NCBI RefSeq assembly: GCF_000745775.1
Contig: NZ_JQJY01000003.1
Span: 372,001 to 436,000, forward strand
Reading direction: 5' to 3'
From: Flavobacterium sp. ASV13
GTDB lineage: Bacteria; Bacteroidota; Bacteroidia; Flavobacteriales; Flavobacteriaceae
Length of the DNA: 64,000 nt
Of the stretch, positions 27,066-36,090 are shown piece by piece; the stretch's first letter is position 1; every line of letters starts with the position of its first letter. The translations under genes and the position numbers were made by a program. A model generated the notes under the pieces. It worked only from the letters and a program-made list of their open reading frames with translations. It ran no database searches and was not told where the DNA came from.

Positions 27066-28799
27066 ATGAAAAAATCAAATATAAAATCAAGATTTCTGCT
27101 TTTGTTTGCTGTTGCTGCAACATCAATGACTGCAGTGAGCTGTACAGATTATCTTCAAGATGATCCTGCAGATAAATTTACCAATGATAACTTCTGGCAA
27201 TCAGAAGATAATGTAAGAACATTTTCATGGCTTAACTATGATACTTTTTACGGTTATGGAAACGGAACCACAATTGGACTTTCTTTTTTCTACTACCACG
27301 GAAGTGATTACAGAGTAGATGACAATTTATCGGCTTTTACTTTTTATCAAATGCCAATTACAGCAGCTACAACTAATACTTATTCTTGGAATGAATATTA
27401 TACACTTATTCGCCGTTGCAATTTGATGCTTGAAAAACTGCCTACTGTAAATATGTCTGCAGATAAAAAGAACCATTACACTGGTGTGGCTAAATTTTTC
27501 AGAGCTTATACTTACTATCGTTTAGTTCAAAAATTTGGTGACGTTCCGTATACTGATAAATATTTAGCACAAGGTGATGCAGAGGTTTATGCTCCGGCAA
27601 AACCAAGAGCAGAAATCATGGACAAAGTAATTGCAGAATTACAAGAAGCTGCTGATTTAATGCTTCCTGCTGATGATAAAAATGTTACAGCTAATAAATA
27701 CACAGCTTATGCTGCTTTAAGCAATGCTTGTCTTTATGAAGGAACTTACAGAAAATACCATTTAGGTCAGGACGGAAGCTCTTATCTAAACAAAGCGAAA
27801 GCGGCTTCTTTGGTTATTATGAATAATCCAGCTTACAAATTAAATGCGGATTGGAAAGGTCTTTACAACTCAGTTGAATTACTTGGAAATACTGAAGTTA
27901 TTCTTGCAAAACGTTATTTAACAAACGTATTAATGCACTCATTGCAAAACTATACGAATACTTCAACAATTCAGTACGGTTTAACAAAATGGGCAGCAGA
28001 CAGTTATGTAACTACAAACGGATTGCCAATTCAGCAAGCTGGAAACAGCCAATATCTTGGTGATAATACAGTTACAAATACTTTTACTAACAGAGATCCT
28101 CGTTTTGGAAAAACTGTAAATCCTGCTAACTATGGTTACAAAGGAAAACCTTTTGGAACAACAGCTTTAGTTTCAATGTCTGGATATGTATTTGAGTTAT
28201 ACAACAACCCAGCTACTACTGGTCCAGATGTAACAACTGGAGGACGTAATTACACTGATGCTCCATTATTTACACTAAGTGAAGTATATTTAAATTATGC
28301 TGAAGCTTGTGCTGAATTAGGAACTGCAACTAATAACGATCTTGATATATCAATCAACAAAGTACGTACTCGTGCAGGAATTGCTCCTTTAACTACTAAT
28401 GGAACTAATGCTTCTGCTGGAGGTGTAGCAATCAATGATCCAAGAAGAACTTCTGCTTTAGAGCAAATTTCAGGTGTTGTTAACCCGTTGATTTGGGAAG
28501 TACGTCGTGAGCGTCAAATTGAATTCATGAGCTGGACAACATTAAGACAAGCTGATATTTATCGTTGGAAAAAAGGTGATTATTTAGATACTTCAAAAAA
28601 TCCTGACGTAAATCTTGGTGCAAGAATTGGAACTCCAGTTGGTTCACAAACTGTTGTAGATGCTAATGGCTATGTGAAAATATACCCAGCAAGTACGAGA
28701 AATTTTGAGGCTAAACATTACTTAATGAACATTCCAACGAATGACATTGATTTATACAAAGCTCAGGGAGTTACATTGAAACAAAACCCAGGCTGGTAA
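27066..28799 (+). CDS. susD: SusD/RagB-type surface lipoprotein (amino-sugar locus)
   Basis: 577 residues with a lipoprotein signal ending AVSC (Cys at about 26) followed by TDYLQDDPAD, the usual SusD start. The TPR-like helical core includes FFRAYTYYRLVQKFGDVPYTD and the C-terminal RRERQIEFMSW...RWKKGD region typical of RagB/SusD proteins. It caps the SusC transporter and binds substrate at the cell surface. A strong terminator follows, so susC-susD form a closed unit and the downstream namZ-murQ genes need their own promoter. Confidence 0.95.
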   Translation: MKKSNIKSRFLLLFAVAATSMTAVSCTDYLQDDPADKFTNDNFWQSEDNVRTFSWLNYDTFYGYGNGTTIGLSFFYYHGSDYRVDDNLSAFTFYQMPITAATTNTYSWNEYYTLIRRCNLMLEKLPTVNMSADKKNHYTGVAKFFRAYTYYRLVQKFGDVPYTDKYLAQGDAEVYAPAKPRAEIMDKVIAELQEAADLMLPADDKNVTANKYTAYAALSNACLYEGTYRKYHLGQDGSSYLNKAKAASLVIMNNPAYKLNADWKGLYNSVELLGNTEVILAKRYLTNVLMHSLQNYTNTSTIQYGLTKWAADSYVTTNGLPIQQAGNSQYLGDNTVTNTFTNRDPRFGKTVNPANYGYKGKPFGTTALVSMSGYVFELYNNPATTGPDVTTGGRNYTDAPLFTLSEVYLNYAEACAELGTATNNDLDISINKVRTRAGIAPLTTNGTNASAGGVAINDPRRTSALEQISGVVNPLIWEVRRERQIEFMSWTTLRQADIYRWKKGDYLDTSKNPDVNLGARIGTPVGSQTVVDANGYVKIYPASTRNFEAKHYLMNIPTNDIDLYKAQGVTLKQNPGW

Positions 28800-28840
28800 T
28801 TCAGAATTCATAATAAACTATTTGCCCCTTTATAATAAAA

Positions 28841-28871
28841 CTGCCTCTGAATTGAGTTATTTCAGAGGCAG
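28841..28871 (+). terminator. intrinsic terminator of susCD
   Basis: Perfect 11-bp stem CTGCCTCTGAA (28841-28851) / TTCAGAGGCAG (28861-28871) followed by TATTTT, 41 bp past the susD stop. Confidence 0.88.
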
Positions 28872-29035
28872 TATTTTAAAAATACTCTTTTTTAAACACA
28901 TGGTGATAGATAAAAAGAGACCAAATAAAATTTTAACCTCAATATTCAGGCTATACAATATTAGTTTTTAGATTTCCCCAATCTACCTAAAACATCCACA
29001 TACAACCAAATAATATCTTAATTTTATTTAGTCAA

Positions 29036-29043
29036 TATTTTTG
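29036..29043 (+). promoter_or_regulatory. weak candidate -7 element of namZ copy 2
   Basis: TATTTTTG fits TAnnTTTG 24 bp before the start codon, but no suitably spaced TTG is seen. The rest of the 268-bp gap holds the susCD terminator and plain AT-rich sequence. Confidence 0.3.
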
Positions 29044-29067
29044 TCTTAACTATTAACTGTATTTAAA

Positions 29068-30261
29068 ATGATAAAATTTATAGCAAAAAGCGCTTTTGTT
29101 GCGGCATTTCTATTTTCTCTTCCGACTTATTCCTCAGCAATTCAAACTAATAATTCAGAAGAAATCAATGCTGCTGTTATCAAGACCGGAGCTGATAATT
29201 ACGAAAAATATCTTCCTCTTTTAAAAGATAAAAAAGTTGGAATTGTAACCAATCAAACCGGAATTTTATCCAACAAAACACATGTTGTTGATTTTCTTTT
29301 AGAGAAAAAAATTGCTGTACAAACTATTTTTGCTCCTGAACACGGATTTAGAGGAACTGCTGATGCTGGCGAACACATTGTTGACGGAAAAGATCCTAAA
29401 ACCGGCTTGTCAATCATTTCACTTTACGGTGATAACAAAAAACCAAAACCAGCGCAATTAGCCGGAATCGATGTCATGATTTTTGATTTACAGGATGTAG
29501 GCGCGCGTTTCTATACGTATATTTCTTCGTTGCATTATGTAATGGAAGCTTGCGCAGAAAACAACATTCCGCTTATTGTTTTTGACCGACCAAATCCAAA
29601 TGGTTCTATCGTAGACGGACCGCTTTTAGAAAAAGAATTTACAAGTTTTGTGGGCATGCATCCTATTCCATTATTACACGGAATGACAATTGGTGAATAT
29701 GCGCAAATGGTAAACGGCGAAAAATGGCTGAAAGATGGCGCTCAATGCAAACTGACCGTTATTCCTTGTTTGGATTATAAAAGAACAATGCCGTACAGTT
29801 TATTAGTGAAACCTTCACCAAATTTACCTAATGACCAATCCATCAATCTTTACGCTAGTTTATGCCTTTTTGAAGGAACAAATGTAAGCGTGGGACGCGG
29901 TACTGAAACACAATTTCAAATTTACGGTTCTCCTTATTTAAGCAAAACGAATTTCACTTTTACACCTAAACCTAATTTTGGCGCAAAAGATCCTTTATAC
30001 AACGGGAAAGAATGCTTTGGTGAAGACCTGACTTCTTACCCAAAATTAAAACAGCTTGAATTAAAATGGCTTATTAAAGCGTATCAAAATACAAGTGACA
30101 AAACGAAATTCTTTAATGCTTTTTTTACCAAATTGGCTGGAACAAAAAAATTACAACAACAAATTGAAAACGGCGTTTCTGAAACTGAAATCAGAAAAAG
30201 TTGGAAAAAAGACTTGGAAACTTTCAAAAAAATGCGAATAAAATATCTCATTTATAAATAA
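29068..30261 (+). CDS. namZ: exo-beta-N-acetylmuramidase, NamZ/DUF1343 family (copy 2)
   Basis: A 397-residue exported DUF1343 (GH171) protein with signal peptide to about residue 24. It shares long blocks with copy 1 at 9913-11052, for example FAPEHGFRGTADAGE, FDLQDVGxRxYTY, SPNLPNDQ and RGTExQFQIYGSP. Differences include a few extra residues before the family domain and a changed C-terminal helix. It would free MurNAc from the non-reducing ends of murein fragments outside the cytoplasm. It lies ahead of murQ but a 299-bp gap with a repeat and a hairpin separates them. Confidence 0.9.
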   Translation: MIKFIAKSAFVAAFLFSLPTYSSAIQTNNSEEINAAVIKTGADNYEKYLPLLKDKKVGIVTNQTGILSNKTHVVDFLLEKKIAVQTIFAPEHGFRGTADAGEHIVDGKDPKTGLSIISLYGDNKKPKPAQLAGIDVMIFDLQDVGARFYTYISSLHYVMEACAENNIPLIVFDRPNPNGSIVDGPLLEKEFTSFVGMHPIPLLHGMTIGEYAQMVNGEKWLKDGAQCKLTVIPCLDYKRTMPYSLLVKPSPNLPNDQSINLYASLCLFEGTNVSVGRGTETQFQIYGSPYLSKTNFTFTPKPNFGAKDPLYNGKECFGEDLTSYPKLKQLELKWLIKAYQNTSDKTKFFNAFFTKLAGTKKLQQQIENGVSETEIRKSWKKDLETFKKMRIKYLIYK

Positions 30262-30291
30262 TATTTCTAATTCAGTTCCTTTAAACTTAAT

Positions 30292-30462
30292 TTTTTAAAC
30301 ACTAGAAACATAGACTTTATAGACTTACAAAAAAGCGTTTCATAAGTATAAACACACACATATATATTGCTATGCATAAATGTATTTCTCTTTGGTTTTC
30401 TTTTTAAAGATTGGTTACCTTTTTATACAAAAATCAAAATCTGTGTTTCTATGTTTTAAAAT
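30292..30462. repeat. degenerate intergenic inverted-repeat element
   Basis: The gap between namZ copy 2 and murQ begins with TTTTTTAAACACTAGAAACATAG and ends, about 150 bp on, with TGTGTTTCTATGTTTTAAAA. The words AGAAACATAG / CTATGTTT and AAACAC / GTGTTT pair imperfectly. The interior is a run of CA/TA-rich sequence around ACACACACATATATATTGC. It looks like an old mobile or REP-type repeat rather than a gene. Confidence 0.4.
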
Positions 30463-30508
30463 TAAATTCCATTCTAGATAAAAATATCAAACTATTAATG
30501 TAAAGTAG

Positions 30509-30540
30509 TGAAACCTGAAATTCGAAGAATTGTGGTTTCA
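30509..30540 (+). promoter_or_regulatory. palindromic leader of murQ
   Basis: TGAAACC (30509-30515) pairs with GGTTTCA (30534-30540) and AATTC (30519-30523) with GAATT (30527-30531) around a 3-nt centre. The palindrome ends 20 bp before the murQ ATG, in the right place for an operator or a translation-controlling hairpin. Confidence 0.45.
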
Positions 30541-30560
30541 AAAATCAAAAAAAAAGAAAA

Positions 30561-31373
30561 ATGAAAAATAAAAATCCTGAAACTGAACAAGAATCTTTGT
30601 ACAAAGACTTGGATCAAATGAGCGTGAAAGAACTTCTTACAAACATTAATACAGAAGACAAAAAAGTTCCGCATATTATTGAAGAGCAAATCCCTAAAAT
30701 AGAAAAACTAGTTAAAGCCATTGTAAAAAAAATGCAATTGGGCGGAAGACTATTTTATATTGGAGCAGGAACTTCAGGACGAATTGGGATTTTAGATGCA
30801 TCAGAATGCCCGCCTACTTTTGGCGTTCCGCATGACATGATTATCGGAATTATTGCTGGTGGAGATACTGCTATCAGAAAAGCAGTTGAAAATGCTGAAG
30901 ATGACACGGAACAAGCCTGGAAAGATTTGGCCAAATATGAAATCTCAAGTTTAGATTTTATTATCGGAATTGCGGCTTCAGGAAATACGCCTTATGTTTT
31001 GGGAGCTTTGAAAAAAGCAAAAGAACACAATGTTAAAACAGGAAGTATTTCTTGCATCAGCAACGGACTTATTGCTCAGGAAGCAGATTATCCGATTGAA
31101 TTGATTGTCGGACCAGAATTTTTAACTGGAAGCACCCGAATGAAATCGGGAACAGCGCAAAAACTGACGCTAAATATGATCTCAACTTCGGTGATGATTA
31201 AATTAGGAAAAGTAAAAGGCAACAAAATGGTTGATATGCAACTTTCTAACGAGAAACTGGTAAAACGTGCTATTAAAATGATTATTGAAGAACTTGGAAT
31301 TGAATATGATTTAGCCGAAGAATTACTTCATAAGCACAAAAGCGTAAGAGCGGTTTTACAGGCTCAAAAATAA
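30561..31373 (+). CDS. murQ: N-acetylmuramic acid 6-phosphate etherase
   Basis: A 270-residue cytoplasmic SIS-fold enzyme, slightly shorter than the about 300 residues of E. coli MurQ. Signatures: GAGTSGRIGILDASECPPTFG (69-88, with E82), NAEDD (about 111-115) and LTGSTRMKSGTAQKLTLNMIST. MurQ cleaves the lactyl ether of MurNAc-6-P, giving GlcNAc-6-P and D-lactate. It is the key indicator that this locus handles muramic acid and not only GlcNAc/chitin. It is followed 69 bp on by the symporter gene, with a small AU-rich hairpin between them. Confidence 0.96.
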   Translation: MKNKNPETEQESLYKDLDQMSVKELLTNINTEDKKVPHIIEEQIPKIEKLVKAIVKKMQLGGRLFYIGAGTSGRIGILDASECPPTFGVPHDMIIGIIAGGDTAIRKAVENAEDDTEQAWKDLAKYEISSLDFIIGIAASGNTPYVLGALKKAKEHNVKTGSISCISNGLIAQEADYPIELIVGPEFLTGSTRMKSGTAQKLTLNMISTSVMIKLGKVKGNKMVDMQLSNEKLVKRAIKMIIEELGIEYDLAEELLHKHKSVRAVLQAQK

Positions 31374-31400
31374 AATCAGCAAAACCAAAACTATTTAAAA

Positions 31401-31422
31401 TCTTTTATAGTTTTATAAAAGA
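31401..31422 (+). other. AU-rich hairpin between murQ and symporter gene
   Basis: A 9-bp perfect inverted repeat TCTTTTATA / TATAAAAGA with 4-nt loop. It is too weak for a confident terminator; it may be a processing or stabilising structure in an operon mRNA. Confidence 0.35.
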
Positions 31423-31442
31423 ATCAAAAACCAAAAAATAAA

Positions 31443-32951
31443 ATGACACCAAGTACCATTCTTATCCTTATTATCGTTTATTTCGGAACATTATTTTATA
31501 TCTCACACCGAGTGAGTAAAAAAGACAGCGGAAACGATGCTTTTTTTACAGCCAATAAAAATTCGAAATGGTATTTAGTAGCCTTCGGAATGATTGGAAC
31601 TGCGCTTTCTGGAGTTACTTTTATATCGGTTCCGGGCGAAGTTGGTGCTGTAAGTGGTGAACAATTCAAATATTTTCAGTTTGTTTTGGGTAATGCACTA
31701 GGTTTCATTGTTATTACAAAATTATTATTGCCTTTGTATTACAGAATGAATCTGACTTCAATTTATGGCTATATTGAGCACCGAATGGGCGTTTTCAGTT
31801 ATAAAACAGCTGCTTCTATTTTCTTAATTAGCAGAACCATTAGCTCGGCGTTCCGACTTTATTTGGTGGTGATTGTTTTGCAGCGTTTTGTTTTTGATTT
31901 CTATCATATTCCATTTGCTTTCACGGTTTTGATTTCGCTGTTACTTATTTTCTCTTATACTTATAGAGGCGGTTTAAAAACCATTATTATTACAGATACT
32001 TTACAAACTTTCTTTTTAGTAACTTCAGTTTTCCTTACGATTTACTTTATCTGCGACCGAATGGATTTGAGTGCCATCAGCGCTTTTGAAGAAGTAAAAA
32101 ACAGTAATTATTCGAAGATTTTTTTCTTTGATGATTTTATGGGAAGTAAATTCCATTTCATCAAACAAATTTTAGGCGGAATGTTTGTTACAATTGCAAT
32201 GACAGGTCTGGATCAGGATTTAATGCAAAAAAACCTGAGCTGTAAAAACATAGGCGAAGCACAAAAAAATATGTTCACTTTTACAGGAATATTTGTTGTT
32301 ATCAATATTTTCTTTTTGAGTGTTGGCGCACTGTTATACATTTATGCGAATAAAAACGGAATCGCAATTCCAACTGATTTAGTAACAGGAAAACCAAGAA
32401 CCGATTTATTATTTCCTGAAATTGCCTTAAATCATTTAGCGCTAATTCCTGCCATCGTATTCTTATTGGGAATTATTGCTGCCACTTTTGCCACTACAGA
32501 TTCGGCTTTAACAGCCTTGACGACTTCTTTTTGTGTGGACTTTTTAGGAATGAACAAAGCCGAAAACAATCATAAGAAAAACACAGTACGAGTGAGACAT
32601 TTGGTTCATATTAGTTTTTCTATTTTAATATTTTTTATCATTTTGATTTTCAATTCGATAAATGACAGCTCTGTTGTTGGAATGATCTTTAAAGTGGCTT
32701 CTTATACTTATGGTCCATTGTTAGGATTATATGCTTTTGGTTTGTTCCAAAAAACAAGAAATGTCAACGATAAACTAGTTCCGTTTATTTGTTTGCTTTC
32801 TCCATTTTTCACGTATTTAATCAATGAAAATTCGAAAGCATTATTTGGAGGATATGTTTTTGACAATGAATTAATCGTTCTAAACGGACTAATTACCTAT
32901 TTAGGATTATATTTTACAAGTTCAAGAAGTACTACCAGAATAAGTTTCTAA
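31443..32951 (+). CDS. sodium:solute symporter family transporter (probable amino-sugar importer)
   Basis: A 502-residue inner-membrane protein with about 13 hydrophobic segments. It starts with the SSS-family N-terminal helix and shows GMIGTALSGVTFISVPGEVG, SRTISSAFRLYL and TYRGGLKTIIITDTLQ, typical of SSS transporters. Position between murQ and a NagZ-type gene suggests uptake of MurNAc, GlcNAc or 1,6-anhydro-MurNAc. In Tannerella forsythia an inner-membrane MurNAc transporter (MurT) is encoded with murK and murQ. Here no kinase gene is next to it. Confidence 0.88.
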   Translation: MTPSTILILIIVYFGTLFYISHRVSKKDSGNDAFFTANKNSKWYLVAFGMIGTALSGVTFISVPGEVGAVSGEQFKYFQFVLGNALGFIVITKLLLPLYYRMNLTSIYGYIEHRMGVFSYKTAASIFLISRTISSAFRLYLVVIVLQRFVFDFYHIPFAFTVLISLLLIFSYTYRGGLKTIIITDTLQTFFLVTSVFLTIYFICDRMDLSAISAFEEVKNSNYSKIFFFDDFMGSKFHFIKQILGGMFVTIAMTGLDQDLMQKNLSCKNIGEAQKNMFTFTGIFVVINIFFLSVGALLYIYANKNGIAIPTDLVTGKPRTDLLFPEIALNHLALIPAIVFLLGIIAATFATTDSALTALTTSFCVDFLGMNKAENNHKKNTVRVRHLVHISFSILIFFIILIFNSINDSSVVGMIFKVASYTYGPLLGLYAFGLFQKTRNVNDKLVPFICLLSPFFTYLINENSKALFGGYVFDNELIVLNGLITYLGLYFTSSRSTTRISF

Positions 32952-33021
32952 ACAGCATAAGAATTACCAGAATAATCAATTGAAATCTATGTTTAGATTC
33001 AATTGTTTCAAAAAAAATTAC

Positions 33022-36018
33022 ATGAAAAATTCAATCTTAAAAATAAGTCTATACGCCGCTTTTATCTTTTTAATTACCAATTGTGCTTCCAAAAAAAACA
33101 CAAATACAATTGATGCAAAAAAAGACATTTCTTTAAAAGATACCGTTGTGTATGATCAAAAAAAAGAAAGCGAGAAAAAGACTTTTTTCAAAGATTCTGA
33201 CAAAGAAACGGCTTGGGTTGACAGCATTTATAATAAAATGTCCGTTCAGGAAAAAATCGGGCAATTGTTTATGGTCTCGGCTTATTCCAATAAAGACTCC
33301 GTTCACATTAACCAGATCAATAAATTAGTTACCGATTATAAAGTTGGAGGTGTTATCTTTTTTCAGGGCGGGCCAGTTCGTCAGGCAAAATTGACCAATT
33401 TATATCAGTCAAAAGCAAAAGTTCCTTTGTTTGTTGGAATCGATGCCGAATGGGGATTAGCAATGCGCTTAGACTCTACCTATCGTTATCCTTGGAACAT
33501 GACTTTGGGCGCGATTCAGGATTTGAGTTTAATTGAAAAAGTCGGAAGAAATATGGCGGCCGAAAATAAGCGAATTGGCGTTCATTTTAATTTTGCTCCA
33601 GTTTTAGATATTAATACAAATCCTAAAAATCCAATTATCGGAAATCGTTCTTTTGGAGAAGATAAAGTAAACGTAAGCGAAAAAGCAATTGCTTTAATGA
33701 AAGGAATTCAAGGCAACGGCGTTTTCTGTACTGGAAAACATTTCCCAGGACACGGCGACACTTCTACCGATTCGCATCATGCCTTACCTACCGTTAATTT
33801 TTCTAAAGAACGTCTTGATTTAATTGAGTTGTATCCATACAAAAAAATGTTCAACGAAGGTTTGGTTTCTGTTATGGTTGCGCATCTTAATATTCCGAGT
33901 TTAGAATCACAGCCAAATTGTCCTTCTTCAGCTTCCTATAACGTCGTTACAAATCTGCTTCAAAAAGAATTAGGTTTCGATGGATTAATTTTTACTGATG
34001 GTTTAGGGATGAAAGGCGCTGCCAATTTTAAAGGCCCGGGAGATTTGGAAGTAGCCGTGATTTTAGCTGGAAATGATATTTTACTTTGTCCTGATAATGT
34101 TCCAGTAGCTTTCCAAAAACTGGAAACAGCTTACAACGAAAAAGTAATTACAGAAGAGCGATTGGCGCATTCTGTAAAAAAGATTTTGCATTACAAATAC
34201 AAAGCAGGATTAAATAAATACAAGCCAATCGATATGGCTAATATTTATAACGATCTAAATCCTTCTGGTAATGATGCTTTACATTATAAATTGTATGAAA
34301 ATGCAATTACAGTTTTAAAGAATGATAAAGAAATACTTCCGATAAAAGATTTAAGCGAAAAAATTGCTTACATAAAACTTGGCGAAGACACGAACAGCAC
34401 TTTTGTTTCTACCTTAAAAAAATACACCGAAATCACAGAAGTTAAAGACACCAATCTTGACAGTCTGAATAAGGAATTGAAAAAATTTGACAAGGTTATT
34501 ATTAGTTTTCACAAAGTAAACAAACCTTGGGAAAAACAAGAATTTACTTTAACAGAATTGCTTTGGCTGAAAGAAGTCGCAAAACACAACAAAGTAATTC
34601 TGGATGTTTTTGCAAAACCATATTCACTTCTGTCAATTGATAATTTTGAAGATATTGAAGGATTAGTGGTTTCCTATCAAAACTCAGATATCAGTCAGGT
34701 AGTTTCTGCAGAATTGCTTTTTGGAGCGATTGATGCGAAAGGTAAACTTCCTGTTTCGATTAATAATGCTTTTCATGTCAATGATGGTTTAACTACCGAA
34801 AAACTAAATCGGCTTGCTTTTACCGCTCCGGAAAATGTCGATATGAATCCTGCGATTTTATCTAAAATAGATGCTGTGGCACAAAAAGCAATTGATGGTA
34901 AAATGGCACCAGGAATGCAGGTTTTGGTAGCAAGAAAAGGAAATGTAATTTTTCAGAAATCATACGGAGCGCAGACTTATGATAACGGAAAAAAAGTAAC
35001 CAATTCTGATTTATATGATGTCGCTTCGATTTCAAAAATGATTTCGACACTGCCAAATGTGATGCAATTGTATGATAAAAGCAAAGTAACGCTAGACACG
35101 AAACTAAAAGATATGCTACCATTGTTTGCCAAAACAAACAAAGAAAATATCATTTTCAAAGATTTGCTAAATCATTACGCAGGACTTCAGGCATGGATTC
35201 CGTTTTACAAAGCAACTTTAGACAACAATAATCAACCTTCTGATAAATACTATCGAAAAATAGCCGAAAACGGTTTTACAACAAAAGTTGCCGATAATCT
35301 TTATATCAGAAATGATTATCATGATACGATTATGAAAATCATTGCTCAAAGTCCGGTATCACAAAAAAAGGAATACAAATACAGCGACTTTACTTTTATC
35401 ATTTTAAAAGAATATCTAGAAAGAAAAACACATAAAAAACTGGAAGATTTAAGCAAAGAAAATTTCTACAGCACATTAGGAATGACAAATACGCTTTACA
35501 ATCCGCTGGATAAATTTGATAAAAGCAATATTGCTCCAACCGAAATTGACAATTATTTCAGACATCAGACAATTCAAGGTTATGTACACGATATGGCAGC
35601 CGCGATGGAAGGTGGAATAGCGGGTCACGCCGGAATTTTTTCAAACAGTATGGATGTTGCCAAAATGATGCAGCTGTTTTTACAAAAAGGAAATTACGGA
35701 GGTATTCAATATTTTTCTCCACAAACTTTTGATACTTTCAATACTTGTTATTATAAAAACCAAGGCGTTTTGAGAGGTTTAGGATTTGATAAGAGAGTAC
35801 ACAAAGGCGGACCAACTTGCAACTGTGTTTCTGAATCAAGTTTCGGACATACTGGTTTTACAGGAAATATGGCCTGGGCAGATCCAGAAACTGAAATTGT
35901 GTATGTATTCCTTTCCAACAGAACGTATCCAGAAGTAGTAAACGATGAAAATAAATTAGCCAAAGGAAATATCCGAGAAGACATTCAAAAAATAATCCAA
36001 GAAGCAATAATAAAGTAA
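33022..36018 (+). CDS. GH3 beta-N-acetylglucosaminidase (NagZ-like) fused to a serine hydrolase, lipoprotein
   Basis: 998 residues from the ATG at 33022, chosen because it begins a lipoprotein signal (LITNC, Cys21); a TTG at 32980 is in frame but leads to no better signal. The first half is GH3: the NagZ catalytic loop GKHFPGHGDTSTDSHH (about 238-253, with the Asp-His acid/base dyad) and nucleophile Asp in FTDGLGMKGA (about 326). A GH3 C-domain follows to about 600. The second half is a beta-lactamase-fold hydrolase with S669-I-S-K672, YSD and HTG motifs. The B. subtilis NagZ (YbbD) and AmlB (YbbE) proteins are thus joined in one envelope-anchored chain. It would remove GlcNAc from muropeptides outside the cytoplasm. 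Confidence 0.92.
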   Translation: MKNSILKISLYAAFIFLITNCASKKNTNTIDAKKDISLKDTVVYDQKKESEKKTFFKDSDKETAWVDSIYNKMSVQEKIGQLFMVSAYSNKDSVHINQINKLVTDYKVGGVIFFQGGPVRQAKLTNLYQSKAKVPLFVGIDAEWGLAMRLDSTYRYPWNMTLGAIQDLSLIEKVGRNMAAENKRIGVHFNFAPVLDINTNPKNPIIGNRSFGEDKVNVSEKAIALMKGIQGNGVFCTGKHFPGHGDTSTDSHHALPTVNFSKERLDLIELYPYKKMFNEGLVSVMVAHLNIPSLESQPNCPSSASYNVVTNLLQKELGFDGLIFTDGLGMKGAANFKGPGDLEVAVILAGNDILLCPDNVPVAFQKLETAYNEKVITEERLAHSVKKILHYKYKAGLNKYKPIDMANIYNDLNPSGNDALHYKLYENAITVLKNDKEILPIKDLSEKIAYIKLGEDTNSTFVSTLKKYTEITEVKDTNLDSLNKELKKFDKVIISFHKVNKPWEKQEFTLTELLWLKEVAKHNKVILDVFAKPYSLLSIDNFEDIEGLVVSYQNSDISQVVSAELLFGAIDAKGKLPVSINNAFHVNDGLTTEKLNRLAFTAPENVDMNPAILSKIDAVAQKAIDGKMAPGMQVLVARKGNVIFQKSYGAQTYDNGKKVTNSDLYDVASISKMISTLPNVMQLYDKSKVTLDTKLKDMLPLFAKTNKENIIFKDLLNHYAGLQAWIPFYKATLDNNNQPSDKYYRKIAENGFTTKVADNLYIRNDYHDTIMKIIAQSPVSQKKEYKYSDFTFIILKEYLERKTHKKLEDLSKENFYSTLGMTNTLYNPLDKFDKSNIAPTEIDNYFRHQTIQGYVHDMAAAMEGGIAGHAGIFSNSMDVAKMMQLFLQKGNYGGIQYFSPQTFDTFNTCYYKNQGVLRGLGFDKRVHKGGPTCNCVSESSFGHTGFTGNMAWADPETEIVYVFLSNRTYPEVVNDENKLAKGNIREDIQKIIQEAIIK

Positions 36019-36025
36019 CCAAAGA

Positions 36026-36056
36026 TCTTGCATCTTGCTTCTTGCTTCTTTCTTCT
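36026..36056. repeat. short imperfect tandem repeat
   Basis: Four imperfect copies of a TCTTGCT-type unit lie in the 72-bp gap between the GH3 fusion and the acetyltransferase-like gene. It may be slippage-prone; no function is evident. Confidence 0.4.
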
Positions 36057-36090
36057 ATAAAAAAACCTAACCACAAAAAAACAAAACCCA

